64,000 nt of DNA, taken from assembly GCF_902806685.2 (NCBI RefSeq), contig NC_048560.1:2272492-2336491 (forward strand). The letters are read 5' to 3'. How positions within the stretch are numbered: position 1 is the first letter of the stretch; each line of letters opens with the position of its first letter. Positions 31,104 through 43,900 of this stretch are shown piece after piece. Made by a program: the position numbers and the translations under genes. The notes beneath the pieces were generated by a model. The model did not search any database. It was not told where the DNA came from and saw nothing but the letters and a program-made list of their open reading frames with translations. This DNA is from Maniola hyperantus. Taxonomy: Eukaryota > Arthropoda > Insecta > Lepidoptera > Nymphalidae.

Positions 31104-32539
31104 TTTGACTGGAATTTTGAAAAATATAGTTATTACTTGAAACTTCAAAAGGTTATTACATTTGTTTTAGGGTTTTTTTTCTCTGGACAAGATATCTCCT
31201 GAAAAAAAAGGACTTTGTTGTCTAGACAAATATTATATTCTCTTTGATATTCTCTTGCCGGTACTTCCCGTTGACTAAGGCCGAGATCTATAGAGCGCAC
31301 TTTGACTTTGCTCAGACTTAAGATAGAGTTAAAACGAAACAGATTTATGTGAGAGATATAGCGCTGTCTCGTTTTAACTGTCCTAAGTCTATGCAAAGTC
31401 AGAGTACGCTCTATAGATATCACCCATAGAATCATGTTAGTCAGTCAGTCAGTTATGTCAGACTCCTTTTTATGCGACACCAACTGTACCGCGGTGCGCC
31501 GCTTCCGTCGCACGTTGTGTTTATCCAAGTCTTTAATTTCGTGATAGCTCGTTATCAGAATACCTATAACTGTTTATCGTATTTAGTTCAGCTGAGGTTT
31601 GTTTTTTGATAAAAATGATTTACAAAAACAACTTTTTATTTGCGGTCTAAAACCACTGCATTCGGGTTGATAAAATTAATAATAAGTAATTATTTTTATC
31701 ATTTTTAGAGTTCCGCTGTCCGTCCGTCCGTCTGTCAGCGAGCTGTATCACATGAACCATAATCGTTAGAGACTAGAGAGTTGTCAGTGTATTTATTTCC
31801 AATGCCGCTATAACAACAAAAAAAATCAAAATGGCCGTAATTTTTTGTACGATGGTGCAGATAACCCTTCGTGTGCGAGTCCGACTCGCACTTGTTTGGA
31901 TTTTAGGGTTCCAGGACCCTATTACTTACTCAAGATGAAAGCGGGCTATCTTGGAAGGGGTATGGCAGTTTCATTAAACCCACATCCCTGATCGGTTTCT
32001 ACACGGCATCGTACCGGAACGCTAAATCGCTTGACGTCACGGCTTTGCCGGTAGGGTGGTAACTAGCCAAGGTCGATGTTTCCCACCAACCGAACAGAAG
32101 GTTCGACTAAAATCTGAGGCACAGGTAAAAAACTTCATTAAGGTCGATTATGCAATAAAGCGTATAAAAATCGGCCAAGTGCGAGACGGACTAGTACATG
32201 AGGGTTCCGTACCATCGTACAAGAAATAACACTTTTTAATTTTCATGACGGCCATTTCGTTACATTCGTTACTATATAACAACAATTATTGTTGTCATAG
32301 CGGCAATAGAAATTACACATTCTGTGAAAATTTCACCTCTCTACCTGTTACGGTTCACGAGCTATAAGTCCGCTGACAGACAGACGGACGGATGGGCGGA
32401 CGAAAAGCTTAGTAATAGGGTCCCGCTAGCACCCTTCGCGTACGGAACCCTAACAAGTATATTCGTAAATCGTAGCGACCTTGTCTCAGGGTCATCATAA
32501 CACATTATAAGTACCTAACCACTAACTTGTAGCACTTAC

Positions 32540-32600
32540 CTAGTGAACACTAAAAATTAACACTAGAAATCCCAAATTTTCGTCTCGCTGCAGTATCTTT
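32540..32600 (-). other. Candidate 5' UTR exon of thioredoxin (donor at 32540/32539)
   Basis: On the minus strand ACTAG|GTAAGTGCT is a full-consensus donor following non-repeat sequence. The thioredoxin ATG exon has an AG acceptor 6 bases before the ATG, so an upstream non-coding exon is needed and this is the nearest good one. The start of the exon is not determined. Confidence 0.35.
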
Positions 32601-33067
32601 GCACTAAAATATTAACTATTATCAGATTTATGAACAATATCTTTGACGTTTGATATTTTTATTTAATTAAATTAACAAATCGCTCGTGGGACCTCCTTTC
32701 GGTATGGCGTCCGGCGATAAACTGAATAGTGAATAGCAAAATACGTATTGTTTGTGTACATACATAGTGACTATTGTATTAATTGTATAGGTACCTACTT
32801 GTATAGTATTGAAATAAGATATGGGAAAACTGGCTTATAATATAATTGCCTTCGGTCGTAAAGGCACGCGCACCCTATGGATTTTCATCATTAATATATA
32901 AGCAGTCAAAATGAGAACTTACATCTTTCTTGAATTGCAAAAGATCAGAAGTGGGATGAATCGATAATTTAACTAACATTGGGGTGGCTTTTAGGGGAAA
33001 ACTGGTACCTTATAATAAAGCCCTCAAAGTCCTATGCGAGCGACTTGGCTATCTGAGAGTCGAGTAC

Positions 33068-33484
33068 GAAAAAAAACCGGCCAAGTGCGAGTCAGGCTCG
33101 TGCAATAAGGGTTCCGTACTACAGTCGTATTTTTGCGACATTTTGCAGGATAATTCAAAAACTATGATATATAAAAATAAATAAAAATCTGTTTTAGAAT
33201 GCACAGGTGTCTGTCTGTCTCTCTGTCTGTCTGTCGGTCTGTCAAGAAAACTACAGGGTACTTCCCGTTGACCTAGAATCATGAAATTTGGCAGGTAGGT
33301 AGATCTTACAGCTGATATTTGGGGAAAAATCTGAAAACCGTGAATTTGTGGTTACATCACAGAAAAAAAATTAAATTGTGGTCATGAACTAATAATTAGT
33401 ATTTTCAATTTTCTAAGTAAGATAACTATATCAAGTGGGGTATCATAATATGAAAGGTCTTCACCTGTGCATTCTAAAACAGTA
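33068..33484. repeat. CCGGCCAAGTGCGAGTC-type element with inverted body
   Basis: The head (33068-33207) is in plus orientation and stops at GAATGCACAGGT. The body that should follow is present in minus orientation and ends at the same GAATGCACAGGT motif. Confidence 0.75.
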
Positions 33485-36394
33485 TATTTGGCAGCGCAAT
33501 TTAATGACGGGCATAGTTTTTCTCGCCCTATCTAGTGTGTGCTAGCCTTTATACTTGGCACGGACCTTCGCAAGTGAGTCAGATGGTAGTGACGTCACCG
33601 TTGTAAATAATCATGACTATCAATCGATGCTGTAGGAACTTGGGAGGAAGTTAGTGAGAATTATGACCTACGCTTCGCAACTTTTCGATATTGCATCATA
33701 TAAAAAATATACTAGTCATAAAAGGCAAGTCATCTAATGACTACCTGGTATCTTTTTAGATGGAATCTTAAAAGTTACATGACTAATCCTTTTTCTTTCC
33801 TCCTCGGACAGAGTTGTCGTGAGTAGCATTTTATTACAACTACTACTAACTTTAAATTAAGACTACAGTCGAATACACGAGCAAGCGACTAGCTATCGAC
33901 TATTTTCTCGCTCAAGAAACATACAGAATGTATGATTTTACGTATCATAGCTCGCTAATCGTCGATGATGGGACAAGTGCCTAAGTTTTAAAATACATCT
34001 ATTCAGTCGTTAGAGCCGCAAAAGGCATGTTTTTAGAGTTCCGTACCTCAAAATGAAAAAAAGAACCCTTATAACTTTGTTGTCTGTCTGTCAAGAAAAC
34101 CAATAGGGTACTTTCTGTTGACCTAGAATCCTGAAATCTGGCAGGTAGGTAGGTCTTATAGCACAAGTAAAGGAATAAATCCGAAAAACATTAATTTGTG
34201 GTTACATCACAGAAAAAAAAATTAAAATGTGTTCATAAACAAATAGTTAGTATTTTCAATTTTCAAAGTAGATAACTATACCAAGTAGAGTATCATATGA
34301 AAGGGCTTTACTTGTTCATTCTAAAACGGATTTTTATTTATTTTTACGCATAATAGTTTTTGATTTATCGTGCAAAAATGTCGAAAAAAATACCCGAGTA
34401 CGGAACCGTCGGTGCGCGATTCAGACTCGCACTTAACCGGTTTTTTCTTTAGTCACGAAACCCAAAAACCAGAATCCACACACAGCTAGAATACAATAGA
34501 TACTCAAATGACAAACAAACTGGCTTGACCTACATAACAAAGTAGGGCAATTACTACAGAACCAGACATTGGTACCTACTGATTCTGAGCACACCTAAAT
34601 TTTAGAGTATTTGCATCCTCTTCTTACTAATGTATTATGAAAAGGACAGACACAGTTTGACAGTTTTAAATTCAATTTAGAGCCAGTCGCGAGCCTACTG
34701 TTTAAATTTGTAGCATGCACTAAAATTTAGTGTTTAAATGTAAAGTTCATGTTCCGTCCTTTTTTAGCAATATTAAAAAGAGAAAGATGTAGCTATACTA
34801 TATATTTAGTTTAGAGAAAGACAAGAGAATCGGCGCCATTATAGTCCAATATTAATAAAGACAATTTTCAAACAAAAACTGCAGAACCAGAATACATACT
34901 TGTATATCTACTAATGACCTTTTGAAAATCTGTGACAGGATGGAATTTCCAAACCTTGAAACATACTTCATTTTTAACTAAATCCCCAAATATCAATTTT
35001 CATAGACATAACTCTAAAAAAACCTGTCAAGTGCGAGTCGGACTTGCACAGGAAGGGTTCTGTACCATCGTACAAGGTATACCCGACACTTTTTATGTAG
35101 AACACTGCAAGTTAATGGGCTATCTATGTATATGTGATTTACTAAAGTAAAGTAAAATATTATTTATTGTACATCAAAACCAAAACAAAACAAATATAAC
35201 AAAGATGTTTGTAGTACAATAGGCGGCCTTATACCAATTTTTTTTTGTGAACACAATTTGATTTTTGATGTGATGGAACTTTTTAGATGGAAATGGAAAA
35301 TGATGGAAAGATTTTTCCTTTACTTGTGCTATAAATATGCCAAATATCATGAGCCAACAGGAAATACTCTATAGATTTTAATTTCCATGATCCGCCTGAC
35401 ACAACAGACAGACAGACAATGAAATGATCTTATAAGGCAGTGTTTCCCAAACATTGTTCTGCCATGGCCCGGTAATTTTCACATTGCCCCTTCGTGACCC
35501 ACTTAACACTTCCCAAGCTGGTTCCATTAGGTACCCCGGCGAACTTTGTACCGCCTAACAGTCGATTCTTTTTCAGGATTTTTTTAAAAATTTTCTCTCC
35601 ATAAGAACCATCCCCGTACCGTACTTCAAGGAATATTATGAAAAAAAAGTTAGCGAAATCGGTTCACCTGTTCAGCTGTGTGAGATTTGCGATCAGCAAC
35701 ACATTCAGCGATTCATTTTTATAGAAAGAGATAATATTATCGATATTTGGTAATATTTTTAAAACAATGCGGGAATGTTGCGACCCGGGATTTTATTTTG
35801 ATGGCCCGGTACTAGGTCGCGACCCGGCAAATGGGAAACACTGTTATAAGGGATCCTTTTCCCTCTGGAGATATAGAACTGTGAATATCCAGTAATGTCC
35901 AATTTAGGAAGTTTTTACAGTAACAAGTCTACATTATAGTTCATCATAGGCTAAAAAAGGCCTGTTCTACTTAATAGTTAAATTGGTTGCCACTCATTCA
36001 GTTTAAACAGATCATATTTATCAAACTAACTAGGTGTACCCACCTACTTGACAAGTTATCGTGACACACGTTTAATCTACTCACTTCTTTTAAGTACAAA
36101 TTAAGTACCTATCTACCTACCTACTATTGTCATATAATTATTATTGTGTAGGAACGATCACTTTCTTAGTTTATCTTACACTTCATTTCAATCTAATCAA
36201 CTCAGATCAAGTTATCATCTCATTAGAATGCACAGAAAAGGATGCGGAATAAAAAAAATCGATGGAAGTTCTAAGATCTACGATTCAAGGTCATCTATGA
36301 AATAACGCTATCGAGGCAAAGTTGTAAGGCTTATAATATGATTTCTAGACTAGATGTACAGTAAATATTATAGCAGAATTAAAGAAAAACATAC

Positions 36395-36470
36395 CTGTTA
36401 AAAGTTTTCAAGGAAAATTGATAAAGTATTAACAAGCGGAACACGCTGCTGACAAGAAACGCCAAAATTT
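36395..36470 (-). other. Second candidate 5' UTR exon on the minus strand (donor at 36395/36394)
   Basis: The minus strand reads TTTTAACAG|GTATGTTTTT after non-repeat sequence. It could be an alternative first exon for thioredoxin. Confidence 0.25.
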
Positions 36471-37349
36471 TATGATTTTACTTGATTTACGACTGAATCA
36501 GTGTTTCCACTTATGATTTTAGTTTTACCCTAGTTTTTGTATTATTTCAAAATAGGTACCCTGATTTAGGGTCTATAATTTTTATTATTTCACATTAACT
36601 ACATTCATAATACATTCGGTGGGTATAAATTAGTTACAACCTAAAGTTTGACTTTAATCTAAATTACCCCAATTAAATCCTTGTCAACATAAAAAAAAAC
36701 ACCTTAAGCCGTACCTGTTATTAGTCGTTTGCCCTAAAATAGGGCAAAATTGCTAAAGTGAAAACACTGAGCACAATAGAAATAGAAAAATAAAATTGAT
36801 TAGTTTATGATTTCAAGGACATAGGAGAATAATAAAATTGCTAATAGACTAAAGTGCTACCTATTTCCTTTACAAAGTCCAAATCTATTAATTCAGCAAT
36901 CATTTATATAATGGCCAATCACATGAGGACAAATATTGTTTCACTGTCAAATAATTTCATTTGAGAACAGCTTATTTTGCAAGTGCAGTGCTGCCATGTA
37001 TATTGTACACTAACTTTTCACCTGCGAGGTCATCTACTTGGATTTTTGTTTTAAATGTTAAAAGAACTTTTTGATTTTCAAAAAGGTCGGCTTCGAAGAC
37101 GTAATTTAGTGGGTCAACTTTAAGATTACAGTTCGCGACAGGTCGAGATGGCAATCGGAGTGAGGACGCCCTGCCCATCCGCACATCCGCTGCGCTAGCC
37201 CAGTGTGGGATAGCGCTGGTGGTGTGCGGGTGTACAGGGTGTCCCCCCGCCTCATACCCCAATCTGTTGCGATTGATTGAAGTCAACTTTCGTAACCTTG
37301 AAGTTTACTGTCAACCTCCGATATCTCGAAGTCAACATCCTTAAGCTTT

Positions 37350-37525
37350 TCAGCTATAAGTCCCGCAAATTGCTATTGCGCTGGAACCATGTCTCATTAA
37401 CATCGAAATGATGCCATTTTGACGTCAGCCGAAATAAAAATATACTATCAGCTCGAAACTTCAATCTAGTGATGACGTCACTAAAATGGCGGCCGCGTGC
37501 ATTAGCAATTTGCGGGACTTATAAC
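37350..37525. mobile_element. MITE with AAGTCCCGCAAATTGCTA ends, upstream of PRXL2B
   Basis: Inverted ends as in the 24.5-kb copy, flanking GACGTCAGCCGAAATAAAA and its degenerate mirror. Confidence 0.8.
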
Positions 37526-37985
37526 GGAGGTCAGCTTCAGGGTGACGGATGTCCACTTCGAATACATAACTACTATATTTATTTTGTGAATTTCTGGGAA
37601 AACGTTAATGAGATCTGTCAACCCTGATGAAGATGTCATGTCAATGGGGATAGAAAAAAAAATGGCGATTTAGCGATTTGACGTTTAGTGTCAATGCTGT
37701 TCGATTATTGGCTTAGAATCTCAGAATATGTGCTTAGAATATACAGCTATTGGCCACAATCATATCTACGGATTGTTGCAAGAATACCATAGGCTCGAGG
37801 AACTGACAGCCATCTGACAGATATAATAAATGACAGATGACATTCACACTTCGCATTTCTGCACAATTTTTGGTTTAGTTTTGAAAATTCTTGTTTGCCG
37901 CGTAGTCGTATGAAAATAAAAATTTAAATTCTAACTTATTTTTAAAGTTTTCTTCGACGATAAAATATCAAATAACAAAGTGAAA

Positions 37986-40900
37986 ATGTCGGTTGATCTA
38001 TCTGTGATCGGTGCACACAAAGTTAAGAGCATACCGTGCGGAGAGGTAAATCTTTTAAATATTTAGTAAATAATCTAGTAATAAAAAAATAGAAAACCGG
38101 GAAATAGATAGCAAGTTTCTCTCGATACAAATCGGAAAGTTCTCGTGTAGTGTAATACAAAGTGTTGTGTAAATCTATTTGCGAAATATTTGTTTGTACT
38201 GACCTAAAAAATTACGAAGCTTGAAATCTACAAACTAGTTAGAGAGTTCTGTGTTGAAATTCTAATAAATCCATATCCACCTTTTGTCGACCTCCCTGGC
38301 GCATTGGTGAGCGTCGGGTACCGGGAAATTAGGAATTTTATAATTTCTAAATTTCCTCTGGTCTGATCTGGTGGGAGGCTTCGGCCGTGGCTAGTTGACC
38401 ACCCTACCGGCAAAACCGTGCGGCCAAGCGATTTAGCGGTTCGGTACGATGCAGTGTTGAAACTGCCATACCCCTTCCAGATTAGCCTGCATCTACATAA
38501 TATCTTAGACTGCATCACTCAGTCACCACCAGGTGAGATTGCAGTCAAGGGCTAACTTGTATCTGAATAAAAAAAAATATGGTTCTGTATCTCCAGAGGA
38601 AAAAGGAACCCTTATAGGATCACTTCATTGTCTGTCTGTCAGTTGTGTCTGGCAAGTCAGTCATGGAAATCAAATCCTATAGAGTATTTCCCGTTGACCT
38701 AGAAAGCGGAAGGGTGTTCCATATCCTAGCGGTTCGGAATAGAAATGAGGAGGCCTATCGCTTGATACGTGTCTGTGAAATTCCGACTAGGCTCGATCCC
38801 GGGCATGCACCTCTTACTTTTCAGAGTTATGTGTGATTTAAGTAATTAAATAGCACTTGCTTTAAGGGAAACATTAAGGGTTACCTCACGAGATAACCTG
38901 CATGCCTAAGAGTTCTCCATAATGTTCTCAAAGGTGTGTCAAATCGCAGTAGGCCAGTGTGGTGGATCATGGCCTAAACCCTTCTCATTCTGAGAGGAGA
39001 CTCGTTCTCCGTAGTGGGCTGCGATGGGAAAACTAAAGTATACCCAAATTTAAAAAAAAATCTGATGGTGGTAAGTGATGATGCAATCTAAGATGGATGC
39101 GGGCTAAACTGGACGGGGTATGGCAGTTTTTATTAAATCCTTTTAGTTTCTACACGGCATCGTACCGGAACGCTAAATCGCTTGGCGGCACGGCTTTGCC
39201 GGTAGGACCAGACCAGAAATTTAGAAATTATAAAATTCTAAACCCCTGCCGGAAATCGAACCCGGGACGTCCTATTAACAAGACCACAGCGCTTACCACT
39301 GCGCCAGGGAGGTCGTCAAAATGTAAAAATCCATACAAACAAAGTTGTGGACAAATTTTTTTTTAGGTAGTTCGATGTAATTCAATATGGTATTAATATT
39401 GGTTTGGTATTATTTTTTGTTTATTGTATTTTCATTTGCATCTAAAAATAAGTAAAAATTTTAATAAAAAAAAGTTTAATCGAATAAAAAGTATGTTTTA
39501 TTCAATTAAACTTTTTTTTTGAGGCTAGACTTGGCTAGTAAGTAGAGACAGGGCAAGTCGTTATAAAATTATTTTGTTGGCAATAAAAAGAAGTTGATAT
39601 GGTATTACACATTACAATATTATCAGATAAAGTAACATACGGATATATTATTTTATCATCCGAGTATCATAGATCAAGGCTCTAAATCTAAATTATCGAT
39701 CATCGGTTATGCATGGTATCGTAAAAATTGTATGTGCATACCTAACTAATAAGATAAGGAATATTATTTACTTAACTAGCTGATCCGCGTGGATATCAGT
39801 TTTTGAAAATCATGAAGGTATCTATTCTTTTTACTTTTCAGGATAAAAAGTATCCTATGTCTGACCCGGATACAAGATATCCAAATTTCCATACCAATAA
39901 ATTATAAATACGAAAGTTGTTGGTTTGTCCTTCAATCACGCCACAACGGAGCACCTGATCGGCATGATTTTTTGCATGGATATAGTTAAAGACTGGAGCG
40001 TGACATATGCTATTTTTATCCCGGAAAATTAGAGTTCCTACGGGATTTTAAAAACCTACATAAATCTACGCGTCGCGGGCATCAGCTAGTTAGCTATATT
40101 TATAATAACTAGCTGCCCTGGCGAATTTCGTTCCGGCTAACAGTCGATTCTTTTTCAGCCAATTTTATAAATTTTTCTCTCCGTAAGAACCATCCCCGTA
40201 CTTCAAGGAATATTATAAAAAAAGAATTAGCTAAATCAGCAACACATTTAGCGATTCATTTTTATATATATGTATAGAGAAGATAGGCATCTCTCACGAG
40301 TCTCACGATAGTTTAAACGTTAAAAAAATCATCATTACTCTATTTTCAGGTAGTGGAATTAAAGAGTTTCTGGCAAGACCAGGACGTGGCGATCATTTTC
40401 TTCCGCCGCTGGGGGTGCATATTCTGCAGACTGTGGGCTAAGGAGGTATATACATAATTTTTAGGATTCCGTACCCAAAGGGTGTCAACGGGACCCTATT
40501 ACTAATCTCCGGTGTCCGTCCGTCCGTTTTTTTTTAAATTTATAGACTAGCGCTTGTTGGCGCATCACGCCGGGATTGGAGTGTGTTTTATTTAACTTAA
40601 AGACTTGAATACTTGCTTTAATTTAGGGTTAATTACAAAATTGAATGCATTTACATACCTATGCTTTACAGTAGAGCGGAGCGAGACCAATAATTAATCT
40701 ATGGATTTACATTAATCTTAAATTCTTCCGACAAAACCAAAACGTCAAGGGCACGTCACAGAGCGATGACTTTTTCTACACCATTGACCATGTGCGCCAC
40801 AGAGCCAGCGACTATAGATGGATTATTGTGCGCGCACAGCGCTTGGCTGCAATCAAACCTGGTGGCAAGTGATGATGCAGCCTAAGATGGAGCGCGCTTG

Positions 40901-43900
40901 CCTAAAATACCACTTTTGACTTGAAGGTACCCATATTATAATTGGAGGGGAAAACTGGTGCTGGAAGGGTGTTCCAGATCTTAGCGGTTCGAATTAGAAA
41001 TGAGGAGGCAAATCGCTTCGTTACGTAGGTATCCATGGAATTTCGACTACGTACGGGTGCAGACCTTGGCGATGCCTTTGTCTGTCTGTCAGCGGCTGGT
41101 ATCTCGTAAACCGTAGTAGGTAGATTGCTGAAATTTTCACAGAATGTATATTTCTGTTGCCGCTATGACAACAAGTACTAAACATTTCAAAATGGCCGCT
41201 ATGAAAATTAAGAAAAATTTTAAGTTTTATTTATTGTACGATGGTACGGAACCCTTCGGTGCGAGTCCGACGCTCATTTCAACGATTTTTAAGTACAGAG
41301 GTCGATTCTCTTGTACACAATCTCTAAACTAAATTATTAACATCTAGTGCTATCCTTTTCCACAAGCAACATTATGAAAGGGATGGCAATAGATTTAGAC
41401 GTGTAATTTTAGTTTAGAGATTGTGTACAGCGGAATTAGCCATATTACATCGCTTTTTAGGGTAAATTGTGGTCATGAACAAATATTGCAATTTTCAACT
41501 TTCAAAGTAAGATTACTATACAAAGTGGGGTATCATATAAAAGGGCTTTACATTCTACATTTCTATTTATTTTTAGGCATAATAGTTTTTGATTTATCGT
41601 GCAAAATGTCGATAAAATACGGTTGTAGTACGGAACCCTCAGTGCGCCAGTCTGACTCGCACTTGGCCGGTTTTTTTTAATGTGGAGTGCTCTGAGAAGA
41701 TAGATCTCACCCTAAGTCACGGTCGCCGTGGATTGTGTCGTAATGGGTCTTACAGAGCCTAGTGGTTAGGACGTCCGCCTTCTAATCGGAGGTCGGGGAT
41801 TCGATCCCGGGCACGCACCTCTAACTTTTCGGAGTTATGTGCGTTTTAAGTAATTAAATATCACTTGCTTTAACGGTGAAGGAAAACATCGTGAGGAACC
41901 CTGCATGCCTGAGAGTTCTCCATAATGTTCTCAAAGGTGTGCGAAGTCTACCAATCTGCACATGCCAGCGTGGTTGACTATGGCCAAACCGCTTCTTACT
42001 CTGAGAGGAGACGCATGCTCTGTAGTGAGCCGGCGATGGGTTGATCATGATTATGATGATAATTAATTAACTTACTTATATGTTTCAGCTGGGTGAAATA
42101 GCATCCATCCTAAAGAAGAACAACGTAAGATTGGTTGGCATAGGCCTGGAGACGGCTGGTTCAAAGGAATTTATCGATGGCAAATTTTTTGATGGAGGTA
42201 TGTTCTTTTTCGACTAGTGTCAATTAAACCATGAGTCTTTGACCATATTATCGGTTCATTGGTTTTACCAAAATAATCTAAATATATGAAAGGAAACTGA
42301 GACTCATGACTGACTGACCGATCTATCAACACACAGATCAAACTACTGAACGGAACAGGCTGGGCATGCAGATAGCTATTATGACGTAGGCATCCGCTAA
42401 GAAAGGATTTTTGAAAATTCAACCCCTAAGGGGGAGAAATAGGGGGTTGAAATTGGTGTCGTCCACGCGGATGAAGTCGTGAACATAAGCTAGTAAATAA
42501 ATAAATAAATAAAAGTTTATTCAGCTCACGAAACAATACAAGAAAAAAAATATACAGAGGATAATAAAAAACCGGCCAAGTGCGAGTCAGGCTCGCGCAA
42601 TGAGGGTTCCGTACTACAGTCGTATTTTTTCGACATTTTGCACGATAATTTTATTCAAAAACTATAATGCATAAAAATAAATAAAAATCTGTTTTAGAAT
42701 GTACAGGCGAAGACCTTTTATATGATACCCCACTTGATATAGTCACTCACTTTGAAAGTTGAAAATACTAATTATTAGTTCATGACCACAATTTAATTTT
42801 TTTTGTGTGATCTAACCCTAAATTCACGGTTTTCAGATTTTTCCCCAAATGTCAGCTATAAGATCTACCTACCTGCCAAATTTCATGATTCTAGGTCAAC
42901 GGGAAGTACCCTGTAGGTTTCTTGACAGACTGACAGACAGACAGACAGACAACAAAGTGATCCTATAAGGGTTCCATTTTTCCTTTTGAGGTACGGAACC
43001 CTGACAAAATGCCACACCCCTTCGAGGGCAGCCCGCATCCATCTTAGATTGCATCATCACTTACCACCAGGTGAGATTGCAGTCAAGGGCTAACTTGTAT
43101 TTGAATAAAAAAAAGACATACTCTAGTATTCATAATATTAACTAGCTGATGCCGGCGACTTCGTCCGCGTGGAATTAGGTTTTTAAAATCCCGTGGGAAC
43201 TCTTTGATTTTCCGGGATAAAAAGTAGCCTATGCCACTCTCCAGGTCTTTATCTATACACATGCAAAAAATCACGTCAATCCGTTGCACCGTTGCGACGT
43301 GATTGAAGGACAATCAACAAACAAACACACTTTCGCATTTATAATAAGGGTACTGATTAAGTATGGATTATCTCAATAACTCGCTTGCGTGTCTCTAATG
43401 TATGTAGGTATATTAAATACTAATTGGCTTGTTATTTATTCCTAACCAACATAATTGTAGGAAAAAACTTAGCTTCAGTAGTTCCCATAGAATTAAAAAT
43501 AAGTCGAGATTGTCGTAATGGACTAACAGCCGTACTCCGAGTCGCTTAATCGTTACTTAAGTTTAGTTAAAATAAGACAGAGCTATCTCTCACATAAATC
43601 TGTCTTGTTTTAACTCAATCTTAAGTAACGATTAGCGACTCTGAGTACGGCGGTAAGAGCCAGCGCGTGCCAGACCTTTAACTACATCCATTTAAAAAAT
43701 CACGTCGAACCGTTGCTCCGTTGCGTCGTGATTGAAGGACAAACCAACAAACCAACGAACAAACACTCTTTCGCATTTATAATATATGTATGTATTGATG
43801 GTGAACTATGATTTAAAGTTTAGGCCATAGTTAAAAACTCTTTCGCATTTATAATCTGGGCATTGACGGTGAACTATGGCCTAAACTTTAGGCCCGTTAT

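Larger units (their letters stand above)
31104..37985. other. Thioredoxin to PRXL2B: repeats plus possible non-coding exons
   Basis: MITEs, several CCGGCCAAGTGCGAGTC-type elements and SINE pieces fill 31280-35900. From about 35900 to 36960 and from 37540 to 37985 the DNA is free of the repeat families seen elsewhere and would hold promoters. No coding frame is supported. Confidence 0.6.
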
